From the NCBI GenBank assembly GCA_946885435.1, contig CAMPGL010000027.1:1-17310 (forward strand): a stretch of DNA of 17,310 bases, in the 5' to 3' direction. Of the stretch, positions 6,966 to 14,348 are shown in pieces (the first letter of the stretch is position 1; every line of letters starts with the position of its first letter). This stretch comes from an uncultured Brevundimonas sp. Its GTDB lineage: Bacteria; Pseudomonadota; Alphaproteobacteria; Caulobacterales; Caulobacteraceae. The notes beneath the pieces are model-generated. The model was not told the DNA's origin, made no database searches, and worked only from the letters and a program-made list of their open reading frames with translations. Both the position numbers and the translations under genes were made by a program.

Positions 6966-8105
6966 ATGGACTTCAGCCTCACCGAAGACCAGCGCGCCAT
7001 CCAGGACGCCGCCCGCGCCTTCGCCGACGCCGAACTGGCCCCCCATTCCGCCGAGTGGGACGAGACCAAGCACTTCCCCGTCGACGTCATGCGCCAGGCC
7101 GCCGAGATGGGCTTTTGCGGCATCTACACCGGCGAGGAGCACGGCGGCATGGCGCTGGGTCGCGTCGAGGCGGCGGTGATCTTCGAGGAGCTGTCGCGCG
7201 GCGACGTGTCGACCGCGGCCTTCATCTCCATCCACAACATGGCGACCTGGATGATCGACACCTACGGCTCCGACGAGCTGCGCGGGCGGTTCGTGCCCTC
7301 GCTGGTGACGATGGAGAAGATCGCGTCCTACTGCCTGACCGAGCCGGGCTCGGGCTCGGACGCCGCAGCGCTGCGGACGACGGCGAGGCTCGACGGCGAC
7401 CACTATGTGCTGAACGGCTCGAAGGCCTTCATCTCGGGTGCCGGGACCTCGGACGTCTATGTGGTCATGGCCCGCACGGGCGAGGATGGTCCCAAGGGCG
7501 TTTCCACCTTCGTCGTCGAGAAGGATGCGCCGGGCCTCAGCTTCGGCGCCCAGGAAAAGAAGATGGGCTGGAACAGCCAGCCGACGGCCATCGTCTCCTT
7601 CGACGACTGCCGCATCCCGGCTGCCAACCTGCTCGGCAAGGAACGTGACGGCTTCCGCTACGCCATGAGCGGCCTGGACGGCGGCCGGCTGAACATAGCC
7701 GCCTGCTCGCTCGGCGGCGCGCGCCTGGCGCTGGAAACGGCCCAGGAATACGTGAAGACGCGCAAGCAGTTCGGCCGTCCGATCGGTGACTTCCAGAATA
7801 CTCAGTTCAAGCTGGCCGACATGGCGACCCAGCTGGAGGCCGCCCGCCTGATGGTCCTGCGCGGCGCCTGGGCCATCGACACGGGCCACCCTGAGAAGAC
7901 CAAGTGGTGCGCCATGGCCAAGCGCCTGGCCACCGACGCCTGCTTCCAGATCGCCGACGAGGCCCTGCAGCTGCACGGCGGCTACGGCTATCTGAAGGAC
8001 TACCCGCTTGAGCGCATCGTCCGCGACCTGCGCGTCCACCGCATCCTCGAAGGCACCAACGAGATCATGCGCGTGATCACCAGCCGCGAGATGATGCGGC
8101 AGTAG
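6966..8105 (+). CDS. Acyl-CoA dehydrogenase, probable isobutyryl-CoA dehydrogenase (valine degradation)
   Basis: A 379-residue FAD-dependent dehydrogenase that oxidises acyl-CoA to the 2-enoyl-CoA and passes electrons to ETF. The N-terminal helical domain begins at MDFSLTEDQRAIQDAARAF. The middle beta domain has YCLTEPGSGSDAA and SQPTAIVSFDD. The C-terminal domain has RKQFGRPIGDFQ, LQLHGGYGY and RILEGTNEIMR, where Glu362 is the expected catalytic base. 'SIHNMATWMIDTYG' and 'RYAMSGLDGGRLNIAACSLGGA' resemble ACAD8-type isobutyryl-CoA dehydrogenases. Nearby 3-hydroxyisobutyryl-CoA hydrolase and MmsB support the valine pathway. ATG at 6966 has a good AGGAACAGGA ribosome site. Short/branched-chain substrate breadth cannot be excluded. 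Confidence 0.92.
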   Translation: MDFSLTEDQRAIQDAARAFADAELAPHSAEWDETKHFPVDVMRQAAEMGFCGIYTGEEHGGMALGRVEAAVIFEELSRGDVSTAAFISIHNMATWMIDTYGSDELRGRFVPSLVTMEKIASYCLTEPGSGSDAAALRTTARLDGDHYVLNGSKAFISGAGTSDVYVVMARTGEDGPKGVSTFVVEKDAPGLSFGAQEKKMGWNSQPTAIVSFDDCRIPAANLLGKERDGFRYAMSGLDGGRLNIAACSLGGARLALETAQEYVKTRKQFGRPIGDFQNTQFKLADMATQLEAARLMVLRGAWAIDTGHPEKTKWCAMAKRLATDACFQIADEALQLHGGYGYLKDYPLERIVRDLRVHRILEGTNEIMRVITSREMMRQ

Positions 8106-8106
8106 G

Positions 8107-8571
8107 GTGAGGATCCGGCGCTACGACCCGGCTGACGCGCAGGCGTTGAGCGATCTCTACCGCCGGTCGGTCACGGAGCTGGGGGCGCGCGAGTACCAGG
8201 CGCGGCAGGTCGAGGTCTGGGCGGACCTGGCTCCGTCCGCCCGCCTCCTCTCGGAGCTGATGGCGGACGGCCGGGCGCGGCTCGTGGCCGAGGCCGACGG
8301 CCGGGCGGTCGGCTTCATCGACGTGAAGCCGGACGGGCACATCCACTACCTCTACCGCGCGCCCGAGGCGCCGAAGGGCGCGGCGGACCTCCTCTACGCC
8401 GAAGCGGAGGCGTGGGCTCGAAATCAGGGCGTGAGGCGTCTATTCGCCGAGGCCAGCGAGGCGGCGCGGCGATTCTTCGAGCGGCGCGGCTTCGTGGTCA
8501 CCGCGCGGCGGGACTTCGAGGTCTCCGGCGTGCCGATCCACAACTACGCCGTCGAAAAGTATCTGCCATGA
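8107..8571 (+). CDS. GNAT family N-acetyltransferase
   Basis: A 154-residue single-domain GNAT protein. It starts MRIRRYDPADAQALSDLYRR, the usual beta1-alpha1 opening. Beta4 and the acyl-CoA loop are at about 66-95 (GRAVGFIDV, then HYLYRAPEAPKGAADLLYAEA), and alpha4 and beta6 give ARRFFERRGF (120-129). The CoA-binding loop APKGAA (88-93) retains the Gly-x-Ala half of the Q/RxxGxG/A pattern but has Ala in place of the usual Gln or Arg. It starts with GTG one base after the acyl-CoA dehydrogenase stop and ends overlapping the hydrolase start as ATGA (8568-8571), so it is translated with the valine enzymes. The acceptor is unknown; a small amine or protein lysine are both possible. Confidence 0.85.
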   Translation: MRIRRYDPADAQALSDLYRRSVTELGAREYQARQVEVWADLAPSARLLSELMADGRARLVAEADGRAVGFIDVKPDGHIHYLYRAPEAPKGAADLLYAEAEAWARNQGVRRLFAEASEAARRFFERRGFVVTARRDFEVSGVPIHNYAVEKYLP

Positions 8572-9620
8572 CCGACGAAACCGAGATTCTCACCTCCATC
8601 GAGAACGGCGTCGGGCGGCTGACGCTGAACCGGCCCAAGGCCCTGCACGCCCTGAACCGGGGCATGTGCGAGGCCATGACCGAGGCCCTGCTGACCTGGC
8701 GAGACGATCCGACGGTGGTCTCGGTGCTCATCGACCACGCTGGCGAGCGCGGCTTCTGCGCCGGCGGCGACATCCGGATGATCGCCGAAAGCGGCGCCGG
8801 CGACGCAGCGGAGGCCCGTGCCTTCTTCAAGACCGAGTACCGGCTGAACCATCTGCTGTTCGAATATCCCAAGCCGGTCGTCGCCATCGTCGACGGCATC
8901 GTCATGGGCGGCGGTGTCGGCATCTCCGAGCCGGCGGACGTGCGCATCGCCACCGAACGGACCACCTACGCCATGCCCGAGACGGGCATCGGCCTGTTCC
9001 CCGACGTCGGCGGCGGCTGGTTCCTCCCGCGCCTGCCGGGCCAGACCGGCGTCTGGCTGGCGCTGACCGGCGCGCGGCTGAAGGCGGCGGACACGGTGGC
9101 GCTGGGCGTCCACACCCATTTCGTTCCCTCGGACCGGATCGACGACCTGAAGGGCTCCCTGTTCGCCGCGCCGGACGATCCGGCGGCGGTCGCCGACCGC
9201 TTCCACCAGGACGCCGGGACCATCCCGACCGCCGCGCACCGTGAGGCGATCGACCGCCTGTTCGCCCACGACACGGTCGAGGAGATCTTCGCGGCGCTGG
9301 AGGCCGACGGCTCGGAGTGGGCCTTGGCCCAGCTCGCCGTGCTCCGCACCAAGTCGCCCCAGTCCATGAAGGTCTCCCTGCGCCAGCTGCGTACGGGCGC
9401 GACGCTCGGCTCCTTCGCCGAGAACATGGCCATGGAGTACCGGCTGGGTGGCCGGGTGGTGCGCACCCACGACTTCCAGGAAGGCGTCCGCTCGGTCATC
9501 GTCGACAAGGACAACGCTCCGCGCTGGTCCCCGGCCGAACTCGAGGCCGTGACGGACGGACAGCTCGACGCCCTGTTCGCGCCGCTCCCCGCCGACGAGG
9601 AGTGGACCCCGCTCGCCTAG
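8568..9620 (+). CDS. 3-hydroxyisobutyryl-CoA hydrolase (enoyl-CoA hydratase/isomerase family)
   Basis: This 350-residue crotonase-fold enzyme hydrolyses 3-hydroxyisobutyryl-CoA to free 3-hydroxyisobutyrate, the step before MmsB. Length and motifs match the hydrolase rather than the roughly 260-residue hydratases: LNRPKALHALN (20-30), the oxyanion-hole stretch GFCAGGDIR (62-70), GIVMGGGVGIS (110-120), and MPETGIGLFPDVGGGWFLPR (136-155). Glu138 and Asp146 correspond to the catalytic Glu and Asp of mammalian HIBCH with the same spacing. The C-terminal part (about 250-345) with SMKVSLRQLR and the ending EEWTPL is also typical. ATG at 8568 overlaps the GNAT stop, indicating coupling. The pathway's own hydratase is not in this window. 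Confidence 0.93.
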   Translation: MTDETEILTSIENGVGRLTLNRPKALHALNRGMCEAMTEALLTWRDDPTVVSVLIDHAGERGFCAGGDIRMIAESGAGDAAEARAFFKTEYRLNHLLFEYPKPVVAIVDGIVMGGGVGISEPADVRIATERTTYAMPETGIGLFPDVGGGWFLPRLPGQTGVWLALTGARLKAADTVALGVHTHFVPSDRIDDLKGSLFAAPDDPAAVADRFHQDAGTIPTAAHREAIDRLFAHDTVEEIFAALEADGSEWALAQLAVLRTKSPQSMKVSLRQLRTGATLGSFAENMAMEYRLGGRVVRTHDFQEGVRSVIVDKDNAPRWSPAELEAVTDGQLDALFAPLPADEEWTPLA

Positions 9621-9679
9621 GGCTTGCATCGCGTCGTTCGCTGGAGCCTAGTCCGGCCAAGCTGCTGGAGGGCCTCCCC

Positions 9680-10432
9680 ATGAAACGCCTGATGTTCGCC
9701 GCCTGCCTGGCGCTGTCCGCCTGCATGACCGGCCCCGCCGATCCGCCGCCGCCGGCCGCCGACGCGGCCGAGGCCTACACCCTGGCCATCGTGGATCCCC
9801 GCCGCCCGACCGCCGAGGTCGCGCGCGATCCGTTGCGCCGGCCGCGAGACATGCTGGAGTTCATCGGCCTGCAGCCCGGCCACCGCATCGCCGACATCAG
9901 GCCGGAGGAGGGCTATTTCACCCGCCTGTTCGCCCCGGTGGTCGGACCCGAGGGGCGGGTCTACGCCTTCGTCCCGACCCTGACGGCGGGTCGCGAGCAG
10001 GCTTTCGCCGAGGGTCTGGCCGCCGACTACGGCAACGTCACGCCGGTCATCGGCCTGCTCGACGAGATGACCTTCCCCGAGCCGCTCGACGTGGTTTTCA
10101 TGGGCCAAGAGTACCACGACTTCCACATCGACCGGTTCGACGTGGACGTGGCCGAGATGAACCGCCGCGTCTTCGCCGCCCTGCGCCCCGGCGGCCTCTA
10201 TGTAATCCTCGACCACTCGGGCCTGCCCGGGACGGGAAACAGCGAGGTCGAGAGCCTGCACCGGATCGAAGGCGAGTTCCTGCGTCGCGAGGTCGAGGCA
10301 GCCGGCTTCATCTTCGAAGGCGAGACCCGCGTGCTGGCCAATCCGGACGACAGCCGCACCATCAGCGTCTTCGACGAGTCGATCCGCGGCCGCACCGACC
10401 AGTTCGTCTATCGCTTCCGCAAGCCGGAATAG
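9680..10432 (+). CDS. Predicted lipoprotein with methyltransferase-like fold (COG4798 type)
   Basis: A 250-residue protein with a lipoprotein signal: a short basic N-terminus, hydrophobic 4-14 and lipobox LSAC with Cys15. It should be membrane-anchored and face the periplasm. The rest resembles class I SAM methyltransferases annotated as predicted methyltransferases. LQPGHRIADI is followed by GYFTRLFAPVVGPEGRVYAF, a mid-domain EYHDFH (144-149), ALRPGGLYVILDHSG (167-181), and FDESIRGRTDQFVYRF near the end. The SAM-binding loop is degenerate: after Asp72 it reads IRPEEG, with one glycine where relatives have a glycine-rich loop. Methyltransfer may therefore be lost. Good ribosome site GGAGGG. 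It is 59 nt after the hydrolase gene and 9 nt before its paralog. Confidence 0.82.
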   Translation: MKRLMFAACLALSACMTGPADPPPPAADAAEAYTLAIVDPRRPTAEVARDPLRRPRDMLEFIGLQPGHRIADIRPEEGYFTRLFAPVVGPEGRVYAFVPTLTAGREQAFAEGLAADYGNVTPVIGLLDEMTFPEPLDVVFMGQEYHDFHIDRFDVDVAEMNRRVFAALRPGGLYVILDHSGLPGTGNSEVESLHRIEGEFLRREVEAAGFIFEGETRVLANPDDSRTISVFDESIRGRTDQFVYRFRKPE

Positions 10433-10441
10433 GAGCCAGCC

Positions 10442-11203
<762 letters not shown>

Positions 11204-11205
11204 TT

Positions 11206-11315
11206 TCGTCATCCTCGGGCCTGACCCGAGGATCAGAGCTTCCGCCGTCCAACTGCTTTCGGAAGGACCTGCCGCATCCGACGTCCGATCCTCGGGTCAA
11301 GCCCGAGGATGACGA
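11206..11315. repeat. Pair of inverted REP-like palindromes
   Basis: Two 29-nt arms (11206-11234 and 11287-11315) are reverse complements of each other with a single mismatch, separated by 52 nt. Each arm is itself a hairpin: ATCCTCGGG with CCCGAGGAT around a 5-nt loop (11211-11233 and 11288-11310). The sequence resembles the GTCATCCTCGGG...CCCGAGGATGAC palindromes scattered between genes in many alphaproteobacteria. It lies between the methyltransferase-like gene and mmsB and could act as a transcription barrier or mRNA stabiliser. No T-run follows. Confidence 0.85.
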
Positions 11316-11337
11316 GCGGGGAGGGGGGTGCTAGTCC
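11309..11337 (+). promoter_or_regulatory. Candidate mmsB promoter
   Basis: ATGACGA (11309-11315) and GCTAGTCC (11330-11337) match the Caulobacter housekeeping consensus TTGaCgS-N10-14-GCTANAWC at 5 of 7 and 6 of 8 positions, with a 14-nt spacer. The -10 lies 30 nt before the mmsB ATG, leaving room for a short leader with the GGGAG ribosome site. The -35 falls in the last bases of the REP-like repeat. Confidence 0.45.
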
Positions 11338-11367
11338 CGCGCCCGCAGGTTTGTTGGGAGCGCGCAC

Positions 11368-12267
11368 ATGAACATCGCCTTTATCGGTCTGGGCAACATG
11401 GGCGGCGGGATGGCCGCGAACCAGGCCAAGGCTGACCGGACGGTGCGGGCCTTTGACCTGTCGGACGCCGCGCTGCAGCGCGCCCGCGACAACGGCTGCG
11501 AGACGGTCGGCTCGGTGGCCGAGGCGGTGAAGGACGCCGACATCGTCATCACCATGCTGCCGGCCGGGCCCCACGTGCTGAAGGTCTATACCGAGCAGGT
11601 CTTCGGCCACGCCCCGAGTTCGGCCCTGCTGCTGGACTGCTCGACCATCGACGTCGACACCGCGCGCAAGGTCGCCGGCCTTGCGAAGGACGCCGGCTAC
11701 GCCTTCGCCGACGCGCCCGTGTCCGGCGGGACCATGGCGGCGGACGCAGGGACCCTGGCCTTCATGGTCGGCTGCGACGAGCCCGACTTCGCCCGGATCG
11801 AACAGGCGCTGGAGCCCATGAGCCGCGCCACCTTCCGCGCCGGCGACCACGGGGCGGGGCAGGCGGCCAAGATCTGCAACAACATGATCCTGGGCATCAC
11901 CATGCTCGGCACCTGCGAGGCCATCGGCCTGGCCGAGAAGCTGGGTCTGGACCCGGTGAAGATGTTCGACATCGTCGCCAAGTCGTCAGGCCAGAGCTGG
12001 TCGGTGACGACCTACTACCCCTGGCCGGGCCCGGTCCCGACCGCGCCGTCCAACCGCAACTACGACGGCGGTTTCGCCGCCGCCATGATGCTCAAGGACC
12101 TCAAGCTGGCCCAGGACGCCGCCGCCAAGGCCGGCGCCTCGACCCCGCTGGGCGCCCAGACCGAAGCCCTGTTCCAGATGTTCAACGGCCTCGGCTACGG
12201 CGGCCGCGACTTCTCGGCCATCCTGCAGATGCTGCGCGGCAAGCTGGACGAGCTGCCCCGGAGTTGA
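11368..12267 (+). CDS. mmsB: 3-hydroxyisobutyrate dehydrogenase
   Basis: MmsB oxidises 3-hydroxyisobutyrate to methylmalonate semialdehyde with NAD+ in valine degradation. The 299-residue protein starts MNIAFIGLGNMGGGMA with the dinucleotide loop GLGNMG (7-12) and Asp30 at the end of the second beta strand, favouring NAD. Substrate-binding DAPVSGG is at 115-121 and the catalytic AAKICNNM has Lys168 and Asn172. The stretch SSGQSWSVTTYYPWPGP and then NRNYDGGFAA is a specific marker of 3-hydroxyisobutyrate dehydrogenases rather than the wider family. ATG at 11368 has GGGAG upstream. It is separated from the other valine genes by the two methyltransferase-like genes and the REP pair and probably has its own promoter. 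Confidence 0.94.
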   Translation: MNIAFIGLGNMGGGMAANQAKADRTVRAFDLSDAALQRARDNGCETVGSVAEAVKDADIVITMLPAGPHVLKVYTEQVFGHAPSSALLLDCSTIDVDTARKVAGLAKDAGYAFADAPVSGGTMAADAGTLAFMVGCDEPDFARIEQALEPMSRATFRAGDHGAGQAAKICNNMILGITMLGTCEAIGLAEKLGLDPVKMFDIVAKSSGQSWSVTTYYPWPGPVPTAPSNRNYDGGFAAAMMLKDLKLAQDAAAKAGASTPLGAQTEALFQMFNGLGYGGRDFSAILQMLRGKLDELPRS

Positions 12268-12280
12268 TCCGGGGTGACGC
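12253..12280. repeat. REP-like hairpin overlapping the mmsB stop, probable terminator or stabiliser
   Basis: CCCCGG (12256-12261) pairs perfectly with CCGGGG (12269-12274) around a 7-nt loop that contains the mmsB stop codon TGA (12265-12267). Read on the minus strand the element begins GCGTCACCCCGGA, identical over 13 nt to the repeat at 394-406. The last codons of mmsB are thus part of the repeat. There is no T-run. Confidence 0.55.
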
Positions 12281-12349
12281 CGCCGATTGCATCGGCGAAG
12301 CAATGAGATAGCATCGGTACCCGGCGGTGGGATCCGCGAGGGGACCGCA

Positions 12350-14176
12350 ATGAAGCTGCCGAGCGCGCTGCCGAGACTGACCGGACGCTGGCTGGCGGCC
12401 TATCGGGTGCTGTGGTGCGTGCTGGCGCTGGCGGCCCTGTTCGCGGCGACCGGAGGGTCGTGGCTGTTCAAGGAGAAGACCGACCGGCTATCGCTTGCGG
12501 CCTACGGCGTCGGGCTTCGATTCGAAACTCAGGGCCTGTCCGTCCGGTTCGGCCCGCTGGTCGATCATGCAGCGCAGGCCGGAGTGGTTGCGGGCAGCGA
12601 ATTGCTGGCGATCGACGGTCAACCGGCCTCTTGGCAGCCTGCTGGAGTCGACGCCGCGGCCCGCCGCCTTGAGGGACCGGAGGGATCGAGGGTGACGGTC
12701 ACCCTCCGGTCTCCCGCAGGAGAGACGCGAGACGCCGTGCTCACCCGATCAACGGAACACCTCAGGGCGGCGGACGCGATCGCCCCCATGCCCTATGCGG
12801 CCCGGTCGATGTTCTACTGGATGATGAGCCTGCTGATCTCCCTGTTGGCGCTGGGAACCGCGGGCCTGCTGTACTGGCGAAAGCCAGACGATCCAGTGGC
12901 GGCATTGTTTTCCGTGGCGTTTCTGACCGCGCTGGTGAGCGCGGCGGTCGGTCCATTGGTCCCGCCAGCCGCAGTGGAGCCGATCTCCAACGCTCTCGGG
13001 ATGATCGGCAGCGCTTGTCTGGTGCTCGCGCTGCTGGTGTTTCCGAACGGGCGCTTCGATACGCGCTGGAGCCTGATCGGGTTGGCGGCCCTTCCGGTGT
13101 TTCTCGTCTGGGGCGTCGTGGGGCCGGATGACGCGGGCGCGGCGGGTCTTCTCGCTGGCGTCCTCATGTTCGGACTGTGCGCCGCTTCGATCGGGCGGAG
13201 ATTCTTCAAGGCGGCACAGGGCGTAGAACGCCAGCAGATCAAGTGGACGCTGTTGGGCCTCGTGCTGTTCGTCCTGACCAACAGCGCGGCCACCGGTGTG
13301 GAATTCCTGGCCCAGGGCGCCGAAGATACCTCCCTGAGGATACTGGCGGTGGTGGCCACGAACCTGCTGTCGACGATCGCGATCGCCTGCCTGTTGGGCG
13401 GACTGCTGATCTCGATCCTGCGCCACCGGCTCTACGATGCCGACACCGCAATCAGCCGCTCAGTCTCCGCCGGCGCCCTGACCCTCGCGGTGGTCGCGGT
13501 GTTCGCGGGGGCCGAGAAGGCCATCGAGGTGTTCGGCGAGCAGTACCTGGGCGGAAGCCTCGGCAATATGGCGGGGGCGCTCGCGGCCGGTCTGGCGGCG
13601 GCGGTGATCCTGCCGCTGCACCATGGCCTCTCGCGCTGGTCGGAGAGGCGGTTCCAGGGCGCGCTGGTGAAGATGCGCAAACACCTGCCGCACGACATGG
13701 ACGAGATGCGCGACGCCGACACCGTCTCCTGCCTGTCGGAGACCGCGATGCGCCACGCCATGGCCGGTGTGCGCGCCTTCTCCGGCGCCGTGCTGGTGCG
13801 TGACGCGGAGGACTGGGCCGTCGCGGCGCAGAGCGAGCCTGGGGCCGTCACCTGGCGCCCCGACACTGACGAGACCGGCCTGCGGCTTGAAAGGCGCGAT
13901 CCGGAGTGGCCGCTGCGGCTGGCGCTCCCGGCCGGGGGAGGGGCCGTCGCCGGTTGGCTGCTGCTCGGGCCGCGACCCGACGGCACCCTGCCCGGCAAGG
14001 ACGAGCGGGAGGCGCTCGAAGCCATCGCCGAGCCCGTGGGCCGCGCCATTCGCGTCGCCCTGCGCCGCGAACAGGACGCCGCCGCCGCCCGCGCGAGGTT
14101 CGAGCGCCTCGAAGCCTCGGTCAGGTCGCTGAAACGTCGTCTCGCCGGACAGCCAGCGACAGCCTCAGCAAAATAA
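12350..14176 (+). CDS. Multi-spanning membrane protein with PDZ-like and GAF-like regions (sensor-like, no kinase)
   Basis: The 608-residue protein has a first membrane helix at 17-34. A periplasmic PDZ-like region follows at about 55-135; 'GPLVDHAAQAGVVAGSELL' then AIDGQP is the typical PDZ loop. Hydrophobic helices lie at about 153-175, 185-204, 215-231, 240-257, 262-282, 298-315, 330-356, 373-390 and 405-423. 'LRHRLYDADTAISRSVSAGA' (357-375) recalls the linker of some membrane sensor kinases. A cytoplasmic part (about 455-570) looks GAF-like, ending 'LLLGPRPDGTLPGKDEREALEAIAEPVG'. A charged coiled-coil-like tail (572-600) follows. I see no histidine kinase H-box, ATPase, GGDEF or EAL motif. 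ATG at 12350 has a GAGGGG ribosome site; a longer version from 12287 is less likely. Confidence 0.75.
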   Translation: MKLPSALPRLTGRWLAAYRVLWCVLALAALFAATGGSWLFKEKTDRLSLAAYGVGLRFETQGLSVRFGPLVDHAAQAGVVAGSELLAIDGQPASWQPAGVDAAARRLEGPEGSRVTVTLRSPAGETRDAVLTRSTEHLRAADAIAPMPYAARSMFYWMMSLLISLLALGTAGLLYWRKPDDPVAALFSVAFLTALVSAAVGPLVPPAAVEPISNALGMIGSACLVLALLVFPNGRFDTRWSLIGLAALPVFLVWGVVGPDDAGAAGLLAGVLMFGLCAASIGRRFFKAAQGVERQQIKWTLLGLVLFVLTNSAATGVEFLAQGAEDTSLRILAVVATNLLSTIAIACLLGGLLISILRHRLYDADTAISRSVSAGALTLAVVAVFAGAEKAIEVFGEQYLGGSLGNMAGALAAGLAAAVILPLHHGLSRWSERRFQGALVKMRKHLPHDMDEMRDADTVSCLSETAMRHAMAGVRAFSGAVLVRDAEDWAVAAQSEPGAVTWRPDTDETGLRLERRDPEWPLRLALPAGGGAVAGWLLLGPRPDGTLPGKDEREALEAIAEPVGRAIRVALRREQDAAAARARFERLEASVRSLKRRLAGQPATASAK

Positions 14177-14221
14177 GACCCACAGCCTTCGCACGGGGCC
14201 GCGCGACGGGACGAGTCCAAC

Positions 14222-14238
14222 TTGCGAGCCATTCTCAA
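14222..14238. promoter_or_regulatory. Fur-box-like inverted repeat upstream of hemA
   Basis: TTGCGAGCCATTCTCAA is an inverted repeat of the form TTGnGA-N5-TCnCAA. On the minus strand TTGAGAATGGCTCGCAA matches the classical Fur-type palindrome TTGAGAATGATTCTCAA at 14 of 17 positions. It ends 13 nt before the -35 element of the proposed hemA promoter. Iron control of the first heme enzyme would make sense, but the upstream position leaves open whether binding would activate or repress. Confidence 0.5.
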
Positions 14239-14251
14239 CTGCCTGTCCCCA

Positions 14252-14280
14252 CTGACATTTCGGCCCGACTAAGGGATACT
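14252..14280 (+). promoter_or_regulatory. Candidate hemA promoter
   Basis: CTGACA (14252-14257) and GATACT (14275-14280) are separated by exactly 17 nt and match the general sigma-70 elements TTGACA and TATAAT at 5 of 6 and 4 of 6 positions. A start site near 14287 would give a leader of about 60 nt before the TTG start of hemA. The rest of the 172-nt gap holds the Fur-like site and no other structure I recognise. Confidence 0.5.
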
Positions 14281-14348
14281 CCGCAGTCGACACATCGGGG
14301 CGCGAATGCCAAAAGCGGCCCGTTCAAAGCCCCTCGGCGGAGCCCGCC

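Noticed and set aside
11206..11315. Terminal inverted repeats of a miniature transposon
   Set aside because: The arms are near each other, each is itself a palindrome, there is no clear target-site duplication, and the sequence fits dispersed REP-type palindromes better.
14222..14238. FNR/FixK-type site upstream of hemA
   Set aside because: The FNR consensus TTGAT-N4-ATCAA is 14 bp; here TTG and CAA are 17 bp apart with GA/TC inner pairs, which fits a Fur-type palindrome better.
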